The notes: a model not told the origin generated them from the letters alone. Numbered from the stretch's first letter, positions 18,673-28,338 are shown. The stretch: 64,000 nucleotides of DNA from Aurantiacibacter zhengii (GCF_003584125.1 NZ_QXFL01000002.1:372001-436000); one strand, 5' to 3'. Made by a program: numbers and translations.

Positions 18673-19097
18673 CAGCCGTCGCCCTCGCCCTTCGCGGTTT
18701 CGGGCCATTCGGTAGTCATGGTCGTTGCCGTGGCGCGAGCACAAAGTTTGCCGGCGGCATCGTACAATTCACCTTCCACGAAGGTTACACGGCGACCGGG
18801 CTTCACGGCCCGTGCGTTTACCGTCACCCGTCCCAGCGGAACAGGGCGCAGCAGCGAAAGGTTGATGTCGAGCGAGAGCTGCAATTTACCGCCGCTCGAC
18901 AGGAACACGGCTGCTCCCATCGCCTCGTCCAATGGCCCTGCCAGCAACCCGCCCTGCACCGTGCCGCGCATGTTGGCGAAGCTTTCCGGCAGGTCGAACG
19001 CCATTTCGGCGGTGTGCGTTTCGGCGTCGTAACCCACGAACCGGGCGCCCATTGTGCGCGCGGATGGCCAGTGCGGTTCGGTTGGCAAATTATTCAT
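18672..19097 (-). CDS. PaaI-family hotdog thioesterase
   Basis: 141 residues with a hotdog fold. The core is FANMRGTVQGGLLAGPLDEAMGAAV near residue 47, where the Gly-Gly turn and acidic residue fit PaaI/YbgC-like acyl-CoA thioesterases, then LSLDINLSLLRPVPLG. The substrate is unknown. I take the ATG at 19097; an upstream in-frame TTG at 19124 is less likely. It lies 88 bases downstream of infB on the same strand and is coupled to the DUF1697 gene. Confidence 0.82.
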   Translation of the reverse strand: MNNLPTEPHWPSARTMGARFVGYDAETHTAEMAFDLPESFANMRGTVQGGLLAGPLDEAMGAAVFLSSGGKLQLSLDINLSLLRPVPLGRVTVNARAVKPGRRVTFVEGELYDAAGKLCARATATTMTTEWPETAKGEGDG

Positions 19098-19185
19098 CGC
19101 GGTCACTTCCCGTGTTTCCAGCAAAGTCCGAAATCCCGTTCAGGCAACAGCGCGGCCCCCGGCATTCGCCGGGGACCGACAGCTG

Positions 19186-21753
19186 TCAGAGCGTGCGCTC
19201 TTGCTCGGTGACTTCGTAGACTTCCAGCTGGTCTCCCGGCTTGATGTCGTTGGTGTCTTCCAGAACGACACCGCATTCGAGGCCAGCGCGGACTTCGTCC
19301 ACGTCGTCCTTGAAGCGCCGCAGCGACTGAATGACCGTTGCCGAGACAATGACGTCTTCGCGGGTGAGGCGAGCGTGCAGACCCTTGCGGATGACACCCT
19401 CTTCCACCAGCAGACCGGCGGCCTTGTCGCGCTTGCCGGCAGGGAACACCTGCTTGACTTCGGCACGGCCAACCACGTTTTCCACCTTGAGCGGGCCGAG
19501 TACACCCAGCAGTTCGCCGGTGATCTCGTCGGTCAGGTGATAGATCACGTCGTGATACATCATGCGCACCCCGTCGCGCTTCACCAGTTCGCGCGCCTTG
19601 GCATTGGGACGCACGTTGAAACCGATGATCGGTGCCTTCGAACCGGCAGCAAGCTGCACGTCGGTTTCGGTGATGGCACCCACACCTGCATGCAGAACGC
19701 GCACCTTGATGTCGTCGTTCGAGAGGTTGTGCAGCGCCGAGGTGATCGCCTCGACCGAACCCTGTACGTCGGCCTTCACCACCACCGGCCATTCGGTCAC
19801 GTTCGACTTGTTGAACATGGTATCGAAGCTGGTGGGCGCGAGAGCCGTGCGCTTCTCGGTTGCCTTTTCCTGGCGGTACTGGGCGACTTCGCGGGCGCGC
19901 TGTTCGTTTTCGACAACGGTCAGCATGTCACCAGCAGAGGGAACGCCCGACAGGCCCAGCACTTCGACCGGAACCGATGGCCCTGCTTCCTTCACCTGCT
20001 TACCCTGGTCGTTGATCAGTGCACGGACCTTGCCGCTCTGTGTGCCGACCACGAAGGTATCGCCGCGCTTCAGCGTGCCGCGGTTGATCAGCACTGTGGC
20101 GACAGGGCCGCGGCCCTTGTCGAGTTGTGCTTCCACTACGGTAGCCTCGGCATCGCGGTCCGGACGGGCCTTCAGTTCCATCAGTTCAGCCTGAAGGTTG
20201 ATCTTCTCGATCAGGTCCTCGAGGCCCGTGCCTTCCTTGGCCGACACTTCCACGTCCTGCACGTCGCCGCTCATCTCTTCCACGATAACCTCGTGCTCGA
20301 GCAGACGGTTGCGGATGTTCTGCGGATTGGCCTCAGGCTTGTCGATCTTGTTGATTGCCACGATAATCGGCACATCTGCCGCCTTGGCGTGATTGATGGC
20401 CTCGATCGTCTGCGGCATGATGCCGTCGTCGGCAGCCACCACCAGCACCACGATATCCGTGACATTCGCACCGCGCGCGCGCATTTCGCTGAAAGCGGCG
20501 TGGCCCGGCGTGTCGAGGAAGGTGATCTTCGACTTGTCCTTCGTGGTGACCTGATACGCACCGATGTGCTGCGTGATGCCGCCAGCTTCGCCGCGGGTGA
20601 CATTCGTCTTGCGCAGCGCGTCCAGCAGGCTGGTCTTGCCGTGATCAACGTGACCCATGACGGCCACAACAGGCGGACGCGGCTGCAGGGTTTCTTCGGG
20701 ATCGACATCTTCCTCTGCGGAAATGTCGACGTCACTTTCGGAAACCTTCTGGATGTTGTGGCCGAACTGCTCGACCAGCAACTCTGCCGTATCCTGGTCA
20801 ATGGTCTGATTGACCGTCACCATCATGTCGAGGTTGAAGAGTTCCTTCACGAGGTCGGCACCCTTCTCGCCCATGCGCTTGGCCAGTTCGCCAACCGTGA
20901 TGGCTTCCGGCACGATCACATCGCGCACCTGCTTTTCACGCGGCTGGCTGGAGCCACCGCCCTGGGCGCGGCGTTCCTTCTCTCGCGCACGCTTCAGCGC
21001 GGCGAGGCTGCGGGCGCGGCGGCCCTCGTCCTCGTTCAGCGCCTTGTTAACGGTCAGCTTGCCGGAACGGCGCTTGTCCGCACCGCTGGCACCGCCACCG
21101 CTGCCTCCGCCACGTTCCGGACGCGCGGCCTTCTTGTCTTCCTTCTTCTTTTCCGGCCGCTTGGGCTCGGGACGTGCCACAGGCGTGAACTTGCGCGCGG
21201 CAGGCTGCTTGACAGCTTCGTCCTGGGTATCAGCTTCCGGCGTCGCTGCGGGAGCCTCGGCCTCGGGTGCCTCGGCCTCTGCCTTGGCGGCAGCTTCTTC
21301 GTCAGCCTCGCTCTGCTTGGCGGCTTCTGCTTCGGCCTTCTTCTTTTCCTCGGCGCGCTTCTTCTCTTCCTCGGCGGCCTGCTTTGCTTCTTCCTGCTCG
21401 CGCTTGCGCGCTTCCTCGGCCATCTTCAGCCGCTCTTCCTCGGCCTCGCGCTGCATGCGAGCGACGCGTTCCTGCGGCGTCTCGTCGCTGGCGGCCGGCT
21501 TCTTGGGCGCAGGCTTCTTCGGCTCGGGCTGCTTTGCCTCGGGGGCAGGAGCGGGGGCCGGTTCGGGCGCGGGGGCAGGCATCGGCGCGGGTTCCTCACC
21601 CGGCTTCACGAGCTTGCGGCGACGCTTCACCTCGACCGCCACCTTGTTGGTGCGGCCGTGGCTGAAGGTCTGCTTGACTTCCCCGGCATCCACCGCCCGC
21701 TTCAGTCCAAGCGGCTTGCGGGTGCGTTTCGGGGTTTCGTTCTCTTCGCTCAT
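19186..21753 (-). CDS. infB: Translation initiation factor IF-2
   Basis: 855 residues. The GTPase that places fMet-tRNA on the 30S subunit. An alphaproteobacterial N-terminus (APLGLKR-like start, [17 protein letters not shown]) is followed by a long Lys/Glu/Ala/Pro-rich linker (about residues 50-260). The G domain has [20 protein letters not shown] and NKIDK, and domains II-IV end at the C-terminus. It lies between ylxR and the thioesterase gene, in the nusA operon. Confidence 0.97.
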   Translation of the reverse strand: MSEENETPKRTRKPLGLKRAVDAGEVKQTFSHGRTNKVAVEVKRRRKLVKPGEEPAPMPAPAPEPAPAPAPEAKQPEPKKPAPKKPAASDETPQERVARMQREAEEERLKMAEEARKREQEEAKQAAEEEKKRAEEKKKAEAEAAKQSEADEEAAAKAEAEAPEAEAPAATPEADTQDEAVKQPAARKFTPVARPEPKRPEKKKEDKKAARPERGGGSGGGASGADKRRSGKLTVNKALNEDEGRRARSLAALKRAREKERRAQGGGSSQPREKQVRDVIVPEAITVGELAKRMGEKGADLVKELFNLDMMVTVNQTIDQDTAELLVEQFGHNIQKVSESDVDISAEEDVDPEETLQPRPPVVAVMGHVDHGKTSLLDALRKTNVTRGEAGGITQHIGAYQVTTKDKSKITFLDTPGHAAFSEMRARGANVTDIVVLVVAADDGIMPQTIEAINHAKAADVPIIVAINKIDKPEANPQNIRNRLLEHEVIVEEMSGDVQDVEVSAKEGTGLEDLIEKINLQAELMELKARPDRDAEATVVEAQLDKGRGPVATVLINRGTLKRGDTFVVGTQSGKVRALINDQGKQVKEAGPSVPVEVLGLSGVPSAGDMLTVVENEQRAREVAQYRQEKATEKRTALAPTSFDTMFNKSNVTEWPVVVKADVQGSVEAITSALHNLSNDDIKVRVLHAGVGAITETDVQLAAGSKAPIIGFNVRPNAKARELVKRDGVRMMYHDVIYHLTDEITGELLGVLGPLKVENVVGRAEVKQVFPAGKRDKAAGLLVEEGVIRKGLHARLTREDVIVSATVIQSLRRFKDDVDEVRAGLECGVVLEDTNDIKPGDQLEVYEVTEQERTL

Positions 21754-21828
21754 GTGCTCGTATCAGTCCTTCAAAATCAAACAGTCACGCTTCCCGATCC
21801 GGGAAGCTTGGTCCGCCACCCGGCGAGG

Positions 21829-22518
21829 TTACGTTTCGGCCACCGCCCCGGCGGCCCCCAGAAAGGTCTGCAGGCGCCCCAGCGGAATGGCGAACCGCTG
21901 CGCCGATCTGGTATCGGCAAGCGCCAGGTGGACGACATTGTCGCGGCCCAATGCCACAGACAGGGCCTCGCGGTCCAGTGGCAGGCGCTCGCCTGTCTTC
22001 CCGGACCCTTCCTCATCGAGGCCGACGCGCCACGCCTGATCCAGCTTGCGGCACCCGTCCTCTTTCGCGTCCGCCGCATGATAAAGGGCGGCCACCGCCC
22101 CCATCCGCGCCTCGTTCGCGATGCGGTCGGACCCCAAGATAAGGCGTCCGCTGCGCATTTCGAGACCCAGTCTTTCCAGCGCGGCCTTCTTCAGTGCGAT
22201 TTCCACGCGCGCAGGCAGATCGTCGGGCACGTTCAGGTCGCCGGTCTTGAAGGCCCGCGACAAGGCGCCCTTCAGTCTGCCGCTTGCCATCGCATCGGCA
22301 AGTTCGGCCTTCGATACGCCGATCCACGCCCCGCGCCCTGGCGCCTTTGCCAAGGCATCGGGCAGCACGTCACCGTCAGGAGACACAGCCAGGCGCACGA
22401 GAACGTCGCGCGGCGAGGTCTGTCCCGTCAGCACGCAGCGACGCTCGCTCCCCTTCTCAGGCGAGGCGTGGGCTTCGGTTTTAGGCGAACCTAATGGGTC
22501 ATTGCGAGGATTCCGCAT
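21829..22518 (-). CDS. YlxR-domain (DUF448) RNA-binding protein
   Basis: 229 residues, much longer than the about 90 residues of Gram-positive YlxR. The N-terminal YlxR domain has RRCVLTGQTSPRDVLVRLAV (residues 26-45) and GRGAWIGVSK; a C-terminal extension (about residues 110-229) resembles an L7Ae/L30e-like RNA-binding fold seen in alphaproteobacterial members (RLGLEMRSGRLILGSDRI). The start overlaps the nusA end by 20 bases, which is usual for this operon. The function is not settled; a nucleoid-associated or transcription role has been proposed for YlxR relatives. Confidence 0.85.
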   Translation of the reverse strand: MRNPRNDPLGSPKTEAHASPEKGSERRCVLTGQTSPRDVLVRLAVSPDGDVLPDALAKAPGRGAWIGVSKAELADAMASGRLKGALSRAFKTGDLNVPDDLPARVEIALKKAALERLGLEMRSGRLILGSDRIANEARMGAVAALYHAADAKEDGCRKLDQAWRVGLDEEGSGKTGERLPLDREALSVALGRDNVVHLALADTRSAQRFAIPLGRLQTFLGAAGAVAET

Positions 22519-24163
22519 CGGCGGCCTCCTCTGCTTGGGGCGCGGTTTCGGCTGCCGGAGCGGCCTCTTCCTCGTCCTCGAACCAGTGGGCGCGGGCGGC
22601 CATGATGATCTCATTGCCCTGCTCTTCGCTCAGCCCGAAAGCACCCAGCACACCGCCCTTGTCCTGCTCACGCTGCGGACGACGCACCGGCGGGCCGGCA
22701 TCGTTGTTGCGGCGACGCGGGGCTTCGCGCTTCTTGGCAATCAGCTCGTCGGTGGCGAGATCGGCAAGATCGTCGAGATCCTTGATCCCGGCCTTGCCCA
22801 GCACCACCAGCATTTCTTCGGTGAGGTGCGGCAGTTCGGCAAGGTCGTCTTCCACGCCGAGTTCGCGGCGCGTCTCGCGATGCGCGGCTTCCTGGCGCTC
22901 GAGCGCTTCCTGGGCTCGGCTCTGGAGTTCCTCGGCTAGTTCCTCGTCGAAACCTTCGATGGTGGCGAGCTCTTCAAGCTGCACGTAGGCAACTTCTTCC
23001 AGCTCCGCGAAGCCTTCGGCCACGAGGAGCTGCGAAAGGGTTTCGTCGACGTCCAGTTCTTCCTCGAACATCTTGGAGCGCGCGGAAAATTCCTTGCTGC
23101 GCTTTTCCGAGGCTTCTTCCTCTGTCATGATGTCGATCTGGCTGTCGGTCAGCTGGCTGGCAAGACGCACGTTCTGGCCGCGGCGACCGATGGCGAGCGA
23201 AAGCTGGTCGTCAGGCACGACAACCTCGATGCGGCTCTCGTCTTCGTCCAGCACCACGCGCGAAACGGTGGCGGGCTGAAGGGCGTTCACCACGAACGTT
23301 GCGGTGTCCTCGCTCCAGGGAATGATGTCGATCTTCTCGCCCTGCAGTTCCTGCACCACGGCCTGCACGCGGCTACCCTTCATGCCGACGCAGGCGCCGA
23401 CAGGATCGATGCTGGAATCGTGGCTGATCACGCCGATCTTCGCGCGGCTGCCCGGATCGCGGGCAGCGGCCTTGATCTCGATGATGCCGTCATAGATTTC
23501 CGGCACTTCCTGCGCGAACAGCTTGCGCATGAAATCGGGGTTGGCGCGGCTGAGGAAAATCTGCGGGCCGCGATTATTGCGCTCCACCTTGCTGATCAGC
23601 GCGCGCACGCGCTCGCCCACACGGGCGGCTTCGCGGGGGATCTGCTGGTCGCGGCGGATCACGCCTTCGGCACGGCCGAGGTTGACGATCACGTGGCCGA
23701 ACTCGACCGACTTGATGACGCCAGTGATGACTTCGCCGGCGCGGTCCTTGAATTCCTCGTACTGACGCTCACGCTCGGCATCGCGGACCTTCTGGAAGAT
23801 CACCTGCTTGGCACTCTGCGCGTCGATGCGACCCAGGTCGTCCATGGCAGGCAGCGGATCGACGATGAAATCGCCCACGGCGGAACCCGGCTCCAGCTTC
23901 TGGGCCTGCTCGACATCTACCTGCTTGAAGTAGTCTTCGACTTCCTCGACCACCTCGACCACGCGCCACAGGCGCAGGTCGCCGGTCTGCGGGTCGAGCC
24001 GGGCGCGGATGTCGTTTTCCTGGCCGAAACGCGCACGCGCGGCTTTCTGAATCGCTTCTTCGAGAGCTTCGATAACGATGCTCTTGTCGATCATCTTTTC
24101 CGACGCGACGGCGTTGGCGATCGCAAGCAGTTCAGCCTTGTTGGCAGACATTGGGCTAGCCAT
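22499..24163 (-). CDS. nusA: Transcription termination/antitermination factor NusA
   Basis: 554 residues. Binds RNA polymerase and controls pausing, termination and antitermination. Order: N-terminal polymerase-binding domain (to about 125), S1 domain, then KH1 and KH2 ([34 protein letters not shown]), then acidic C-terminal repeats and a Lys/Arg-rich tail. The ATG at 24163 overlaps the rimP stop (TGATG); a second ATG 4 codons later is possible. Confidence 0.96.
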   Translation of the reverse strand: MASPMSANKAELLAIANAVASEKMIDKSIVIEALEEAIQKAARARFGQENDIRARLDPQTGDLRLWRVVEVVEEVEDYFKQVDVEQAQKLEPGSAVGDFIVDPLPAMDDLGRIDAQSAKQVIFQKVRDAERERQYEEFKDRAGEVITGVIKSVEFGHVIVNLGRAEGVIRRDQQIPREAARVGERVRALISKVERNNRGPQIFLSRANPDFMRKLFAQEVPEIYDGIIEIKAAARDPGSRAKIGVISHDSSIDPVGACVGMKGSRVQAVVQELQGEKIDIIPWSEDTATFVVNALQPATVSRVVLDEDESRIEVVVPDDQLSLAIGRRGQNVRLASQLTDSQIDIMTEEEASEKRSKEFSARSKMFEEELDVDETLSQLLVAEGFAELEEVAYVQLEELATIEGFDEELAEELQSRAQEALERQEAAHRETRRELGVEDDLAELPHLTEEMLVVLGKAGIKDLDDLADLATDELIAKKREAPRRRNNDAGPPVRRPQREQDKGGVLGAFGLSEEQGNEIIMAARAHWFEDEEEAAPAAETAPQAEEAADAESSQ

Positions 24164-24735
24164 CAGTCTTGAGCCTCTTCTTCCTGTTCGAGTTCTTCGA
24201 TATCTTCGACACCGCTCATGTCGAGCGGCTGGGTTGCTGCCATCAGCTTGTCGGTGAAGACCAGCTGGGCTGCATGTATTTTATCCATCGGCACGGCAAT
24301 GCGCCCGGCCTTCTTATCCGCAATCGTCACGAGATCGCCCTCGATGCCGACAAGTTCGCCGGTAAGATTGCGATGCCCGTCGACCTTTTCCGACAGGGCG
24401 ATCTTCGCTTCGTGCCCTGCCCATTCCGCATAATCCTTGGGGCGGGTAAGTGGGCGGTCGATGCCGGGACTGCTGACTTCCAGGTTGTAGGCGCCGCGCA
24501 CCAGTTCCTCGCCAGCTTCCTCGATCGCGTCAATCCGGTCGGAGACGCGGCGCGAAAGCTGCATGCACTGTTCCACCAGCAACTGGCCGGTGGCGGGGTC
24601 TTCGGCCATGATCTGCAAGGCGCGTTCCTCGCCGGAGCCCGTCATTTTCACGCGCACGAGTTCGAAACCAAGCGCCTTGGCTTCGGGTTCGATCACTTCG
24701 GTAAGGCGCGCAATATCGGCCAAGCGGTTCTCCAT
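24163..24735 (-). CDS. rimP: Ribosome maturation factor RimP
   Basis: 190 residues. Needed for 30S maturation. It has the GFELVRVKMTGSGEERALQIM strand near residue 20 and the EVSSPGIDRPLTRPKDYAEWAG motif near residue 88, both diagnostic. The C-terminal SH3-like domain ends in an acidic Glu-rich tail. It is the first gene of the rimP-nusA-ylxR-infB transcript; the promoter must lie in 24736-24895. Confidence 0.95.
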   Translation of the reverse strand: MENRLADIARLTEVIEPEAKALGFELVRVKMTGSGEERALQIMAEDPATGQLLVEQCMQLSRRVSDRIDAIEEAGEELVRGAYNLEVSSPGIDRPLTRPKDYAEWAGHEAKIALSEKVDGHRNLTGELVGIEGDLVTIADKKAGRIAVPMDKIHAAQLVFTDKLMAATQPLDMSGVEDIEELEQEEEAQD

Positions 24736-24865
24736 CAGTCAGCCAGACATCGCGGACAAAGCAGTTTCTCGCCGGCCCCTTTCGGCGCCAGCCCTACAAA
24801 GTCACGACCATGTCGGGATTGCGGCTATGTAGGCGCACCAGCGCCAGAAGGCAACATCAAAGCAA

Positions 24866-24890
24866 TCTGCGGCAAAAGAAATGCCGCAAT
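24866..24890 (-). terminator. Hairpin between the Asp-rich membrane protein gene and rimP
   Basis: A 7-bp stem TGCGGCA / TGCCGCA with a 7-base loop is located immediately downstream of the minus-strand gene ending at 24896. No U-run follows, so termination is uncertain. Confidence 0.35.
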
Positions 24891-24895
24891 GTGGA

Positions 24896-25309
24896 TCAGT
24901 CGCGGCGCCGCCCCCGGCCACCACTGTCTGACGATGCGAAGATTCCCTTCGCCTTTTCCAGCGCGTTGTCTCCCCAGCCGCCGTCGTCATCGTCGGCGTA
25001 AAGCTCGCTCGCAGGATCGCCATATTCGCCGATCACGTAATCGTCTTCGGCGAGCAGTTCCTGGTTTGCGGTTGCATCATCGGTTGCCTGCCGCTGCGGA
25101 GCGCCGCCTGCGAAAATGACCTGCGCCGTGGGAGCCGACTCGTCTTCCACGGTTTCGAGGCCGGAAATCCCCCAGCCACCCACCACCGCGACAGATGCGA
25201 AGAACGCCGCCGCGCTGAAGCCGATTGCTCGCCGGCTCTGGCGCGCGAAGGGCCGCCGGACGCTGGATCTTGCGGGAGTATCGGGCATGGAAATGGCAGT
25301 CTTGGGCAT
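24896..25309 (-). CDS. Hypothetical single-pass membrane protein
   Basis: 137 residues; I do not recognise a family. A basic N-terminal region (RRPFARQSRRA) is followed by one hydrophobic segment (IGFSAAAFFASVAVVGGWGI, about residues 29-48) and then an acidic, Asp-rich outer region (ELYADDDDGGWGDNALEKA) ending in a basic RGRRRD tail. This fits a type II anchored periplasmic protein. The frame opens at 25351 and has three candidate ATGs (25351, 25309, 25288), none with a strong ribosome site. It sits between rimP and pspF, both on the same strand. Confidence 0.55.
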   Translation of the reverse strand: MPKTAISMPDTPARSSVRRPFARQSRRAIGFSAAAFFASVAVVGGWGISGLETVEDESAPTAQVIFAGGAPQRQATDDATANQELLAEDDYVIGEYGDPASELYADDDDGGWGDNALEKAKGIFASSDSGGRGRRRD

Positions 25310-25466
25310 CTGATCCGTTTCGGCTCGGTGTTCGTCGGCATGACCCGGCATTCGGCACTCGCAGCAAAAGCCAGGATCGCGCCTTTCCGTGGTTTTCCTT
25401 AGGCTACAGTTCCTAAGTCCTGCTTAACATCATGTCAGCAAGCGCCGCGCGGAGGTGATCTTCGGT

Positions 25467-26498
25467 TCAGGAGGACTGGATCAGGTCGTGCTTCTTGGTG
25501 CAGTGGCGAAGCTGGTCGTATGTCAGTCCCAGCGCCTTCGCAGTCTGGCGCTGGTTCCAGCGGTTTGCACCCAGGGCGTGCTCCACAATAGCTCGCTCGT
25601 GCGCATCCACTGCAGCGCGCAGGTCATCGATCTTGTCGTATCGCGGGGCGGATTGCTGCGGCGCGCGGTCGGAGGCCTCGCTATTACTCTTGGCCGAATG
25701 AGAGCCCGACACCGGCAGCGGCTTCCACGGAGAGTCGAACGGATCGAATACGACTTCGCCAATAGGATGGTCCCAGTTGTCCCAGCGGTAAATGGCGCGT
25801 TCCACCACGTTGCGCAGTTCGCGCACGTTGCCTGGCCAGGGATGCTCTTCCATTGCCGCGGCAATGTGATCGGCGAAGCCTGGCCATTCCTCCCACCCCA
25901 GTTCGGCGGCCATGCGCCTGCCGAAATAGTCGGCCAGCACCGGAATGTCCCCCTCACGCACGCGCAGCGGCGGCAGCGTGATGACTTCGAAACTCAGGCG
26001 GTCGAGCAGATCGGCGCGGAAAGAGCCCTCGTCCGCCCGGCGGGGCAAGTCATCGTTGGTAGCCGCCACGATACGCACGTCCACCCGCGTGGGGCGGCTG
26101 GCACCGATGCGGGTCACCTCGCCGTATTCGACAGCGCGCAGCAGCCGTTCCTGCGCGCCCATCGACAATGTGCCCAGTTCGTCGAGAAACAACGTGCCTC
26201 CGTCGGCTTCCTCGAACCTCCCCTCGCGCGCTCTGGTAGCGCCGGTGAAGGCACCCTGCTCGTGGCCGAAGAGTTCGGCTTCGATAAGGGTCTCAGGAAG
26301 CGCCGCGCAGTTCATCGTGACCAGCGGCTCTTCCCACCGGTCCGACAGGCGGTGGAGGCGTTCGGCAATCAGTTCCTTGCCGGTGCCGCGTTCGCCGATT
26401 ACCAGTACGGGACGCGCCATCGGCGCCGCGCGGCTTGCTCGCTCCACCGCGTCGAGAAAGGCGCCGGACTGGCCAATGAATTGGTTATCGCGCTCCAT
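25467..26498 (-). CDS. pspF: Phage shock protein operon activator PspF (sigma-54 enhancer-binding protein)
   Basis: 343 residues. A sigma-54 activator without a receiver domain, as in enterobacterial PspF. The AAA+ domain has GERGTGKEL (Walker A, near residue 35), the GAFTGA loop that contacts sigma-54 (EQGAFTGATRA), and GGTLFLDELG (Walker B). A C-terminal Fis-type helix-turn-helix (NQRQTAKALGLTYDQLRHCTKK) binds DNA. The start at 26498 fits the family start MERDNQFIGQS. It is divergent from the psp operon whose sigma-54 promoter lies 100 bases away. PspA is expected to hold it inactive until envelope stress. Confidence 0.94.
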   Translation of the reverse strand: MERDNQFIGQSGAFLDAVERASRAAPMARPVLVIGERGTGKELIAERLHRLSDRWEEPLVTMNCAALPETLIEAELFGHEQGAFTGATRAREGRFEEADGGTLFLDELGTLSMGAQERLLRAVEYGEVTRIGASRPTRVDVRIVAATNDDLPRRADEGSFRADLLDRLSFEVITLPPLRVREGDIPVLADYFGRRMAAELGWEEWPGFADHIAAAMEEHPWPGNVRELRNVVERAIYRWDNWDHPIGEVVFDPFDSPWKPLPVSGSHSAKSNSEASDRAPQQSAPRYDKIDDLRAAVDAHERAIVEHALGANRWNQRQTAKALGLTYDQLRHCTKKHDLIQSS

Positions 26499-26508
26499 TG
26501 CCAAGACA

Positions 26509-26528
26509 TAGTGCAAATTCCCAACACT
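26509..26528 (+). promoter_or_regulatory. Probable PspF upstream binding site of the psp operon
   Basis: TAGTGCAAATTCCCAACACT contains an inverted repeat (AGTG...CACT) and the 12-mer AAATTCCCAACA at 26515-26526. The same 12-mer occurs at 44790-44801 at the same distance from another sigma-54 promoter. It lies about 80 bp upstream of the -24 element, the usual enhancer distance. It also resembles, from memory, the enterobacterial PspF site. Confidence 0.75.
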
Positions 26529-26597
26529 TGGCAACATAAACCAACGCGCAAGTCCTCGACCTTGTGCAAAAGCGCAGATTTCCGCCATTCCCACAAT

Positions 26598-26614
26598 TTG
26601 GCACGCCCGTTGCA
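26598..26614 (+). promoter_or_regulatory. Sigma-54 promoter of the psp operon
   Basis: TTGGCACGCCCGTTGCA matches the -24/-12 consensus TGGCACG-N4-TTGCA completely. The GG lies at 26600-26601 and the GC at 26612-26613. It reads towards the 50-residue peptide gene and pspA. Confidence 0.92.
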
Positions 26615-26650
26615 ATTCATCGGGTAGAAAGGGTTTAGGAGGAAATACCA

Positions 26651-26803
26651 ATGTTCGATCGCCGCTTTTTCAGCAGCCAACTGGGCCAGGCGGCCCTCGT
26701 GAGTGTTGCTGCGATGATCGCCTTCACGGTCTTTGCCGGAATCCAGCCAATGGCTGAAAGCCAGGCCATGATCGTCGGTCTGCCGACGGTAGAGCTGGCG
26801 TGA
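26651..26803 (+). CDS. Small single-pass membrane peptide at the head of the psp operon
   Basis: 50 residues, no family recognised. It starts MFDRRFFSSQLGQAAL; one hydrophobic segment spans about residues 13-31 (ALVSVAAMIAFTVFAGI), and the rest ends MIVGLPTVELA. A strong ribosome site (TTTAGGAGGAAATACC) precedes the ATG, and it is the first reading frame after the sigma-54 promoter. It is therefore expected to be the first protein made on PspF activation. Its layout (short hydrophilic start, one helix, polar stretch, hydrophobic C-terminus) resembles the two peptides at 44357 and 44520. Confidence 0.75.
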   Translation: MFDRRFFSSQLGQAALVSVAAMIAFTVFAGIQPMAESQAMIVGLPTVELA

Positions 26804-26940
26804 CCGACAACAATCGCAACCCCCTGGCGCCGCTGGTACGCGGGACCGCGCGGATTGGCTCTCGTCTCGATCAGGAGATAGAGCGGATTCGCACAAGCCC
26901 CACGCCAACCGCCAACTCGCTTAACATCGGAGGACCCTTG

Positions 26941-27633
26941 ATGGGTATTTTCTCGCGCACTCGTGACATCATCGCCGCCAATTTCAACGAGCTTCTCGAC
27001 CAGGCCGACGATCCGGCGAAGATGATCCGCATGATCATCCTCGAAATGGAGGAAACGCTGGTGGAAGTCCGCGCCAGTGCGGCGCGCACGATTGCCGACC
27101 AGAAGGAAATGCACCGCCACACCGTGAAGCTGGAGCGGTTGCAGGCCGACTGGGCCGACAAGGCACAGCTGGCGCTTTCCAAGGATCGCGAGGACCTGGC
27201 CCGGGCTGCCCTGGTGGAAAAGCGCAAGGCCGGCGACACCTGCGACCAGCTGAAGCAGGAAATTGCCGTGCTGGACGACGCGCTGCGCGCCTACGAGCAG
27301 GACATTGCCAAGCTGCAGAACCGCCTGCGCGAAGCCCGCAGCCGCCAGAGCCAGATTTCGGCCCGCCTGGAAAGCGCGGAGAACCGCGTGAAGCTGCGCA
27401 GTCTGATGACCAGCGACCGGGTGGACGAGGCGCATGCCCGTTTCGACCAGCTGGAACGCCGCGTCGACTACGCAGAGGGCCGCGCCGATGCGCTGAACAT
27501 TGCGCAGGACAAGATGTCGCTCGCCGACGAATTCGCTGCCCTGGAAGGCGGTGACAAGGTCGACGACGAACTGGAGGAAATGAAGCGCGCGCTTGGGAAA
27601 GGCAGCAGCGCTCAGAAAGATGAAGGGGAATAA
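26941..27633 (+). CDS. pspA: Phage shock protein A
   Basis: 230 residues. A peripheral inner-membrane ESCRT-III-like coiled-coil protein that binds PspF at rest and protects damaged membrane under stress. It has the amphipathic N-terminus MGIFSRTRDIIAANFNELLDQ and the family core DDPAKMIRMIILEMEETLVEVRA, then a coiled coil to about residue 185 and an acidic/basic tail. The frame is open from 26800, but the standard PspA start at 26941 has GGAGGACCC upstream and is clearly right. It is the second gene of the sigma-54 operon. Confidence 0.96.
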   Translation: MGIFSRTRDIIAANFNELLDQADDPAKMIRMIILEMEETLVEVRASAARTIADQKEMHRHTVKLERLQADWADKAQLALSKDREDLARAALVEKRKAGDTCDQLKQEIAVLDDALRAYEQDIAKLQNRLREARSRQSQISARLESAENRVKLRSLMTSDRVDEAHARFDQLERRVDYAEGRADALNIAQDKMSLADEFAALEGGDKVDDELEEMKRALGKGSSAQKDEGE

Positions 27634-27635
27634 CC

Positions 27636-27941
27636 GTGGATGATTTTTTCGCAATGATCGTGGTGGCAATGATCTTCATCGGGTTGCCGTGGGTGATCTT
27701 GCACTACGTGACCAAGTGGAAGACCGCAGCCACCATCACCACCGACGACGAATCGCTGCTGGAGGAACTCTACCAGCTGGCAAAGCGCCTGGATGAACGG
27801 ATGGACACGGTCGAACGCCTTGTCGCGTCCGACAACCCGGACTTCGAACCGGCGCGCATCCGCCATGATAAGGCTATCGACAACGTACCGCTGCGCGAGC
27901 TGGAGGAACTGCTCGCAGAGAAGAAGGGAGACCACGCATGA
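27636..27941 (+). CDS. pspB: Phage shock protein B
   Basis: 101 residues with a GTG start 2 bases after the pspA stop. An N-terminal membrane segment (FFAMIVVAMIFIGLPWVILHYV) is followed by a cytoplasmic coil ending in LAKRLDERMDTVERLVASDNPDFE, equivalent to the RMRERIQALESIL region of enterobacterial PspB. PspB and PspC relay envelope damage to the PspA-PspF complex. The tail is about 25 residues longer than in E. coli. It overlaps pspC by 4 bases. Confidence 0.9.
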   Translation: MDDFFAMIVVAMIFIGLPWVILHYVTKWKTAATITTDDESLLEELYQLAKRLDERMDTVERLVASDNPDFEPARIRHDKAIDNVPLRELEELLAEKKGDHA

Positions 27942-28315
27942 ACAGCCCCCGCACAACGCTCTATCGCGACAAGGTGAATGGCAAGGTCATGGGTGTCTGC
28001 GCAGGGATTGCCGACTACACCGGCATCCAGGCCATCTGGGTCCGACTAGCCGCCGTCTTCCTGACCTTCGCTGTCAGCGGCCTGACCATCCCGATGTACT
28101 TCATCGCCGGCCTGCTGCTGAGCAAGAAGCCCGCGCACCTCTACACCGCGCCCGATGAGACGCAGTACTGGCAGCGCGTACGGCAGAGCCCGAAACGCAC
28201 GGCACGCGAAATCCGCGCCCGCATGAAGGACATCGACCGCCGCCTGGCCGACGTTGAGACCTACTACGTCTCCGCCAACCCGCGCCTGTCACAGGAAATC
28301 GAACGACTGCGCTGA
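27938..28315 (+). CDS. pspC: Phage shock protein C
   Basis: 125 residues. The PspC domain (KVNGKVMGVCAGIADYTGIQAIWVRLAAVFL...) includes two hydrophobic stretches between about residues 25 and 65 and is followed by a cytoplasmic C-terminal helix region. The last 35 residues (RMKDIDRRLADVETYYVS...EIERLR) repeat the coil pattern seen in PspB and in the six following small proteins. It is translationally coupled to pspB (ATGA). It acts with PspB as membrane sensor, as known for the family. Confidence 0.92.
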   Translation: MNSPRTTLYRDKVNGKVMGVCAGIADYTGIQAIWVRLAAVFLTFAVSGLTIPMYFIAGLLLSKKPAHLYTAPDETQYWQRVRQSPKRTAREIRARMKDIDRRLADVETYYVSANPRLSQEIERLR

Positions 28316-28338
28316 GATATTCGCAAAAGGAACTGAAA

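Noticed and set aside
19054-22494. A 1146-codon plus-strand open frame opposite infB, ylxR and flanking genes
   Set aside because: It is entirely antisense to well-identified genes. Long antisense frames are common in GC-rich DNA, and the translation shows no domain, only His/Leu/Arg-rich shadow sequence.
26800-26940. N-terminal extension of PspA (47 codons from a GTG)
   Set aside because: PspA proteins start with MGIFSR; a GGAGG site precedes the ATG at 26941.
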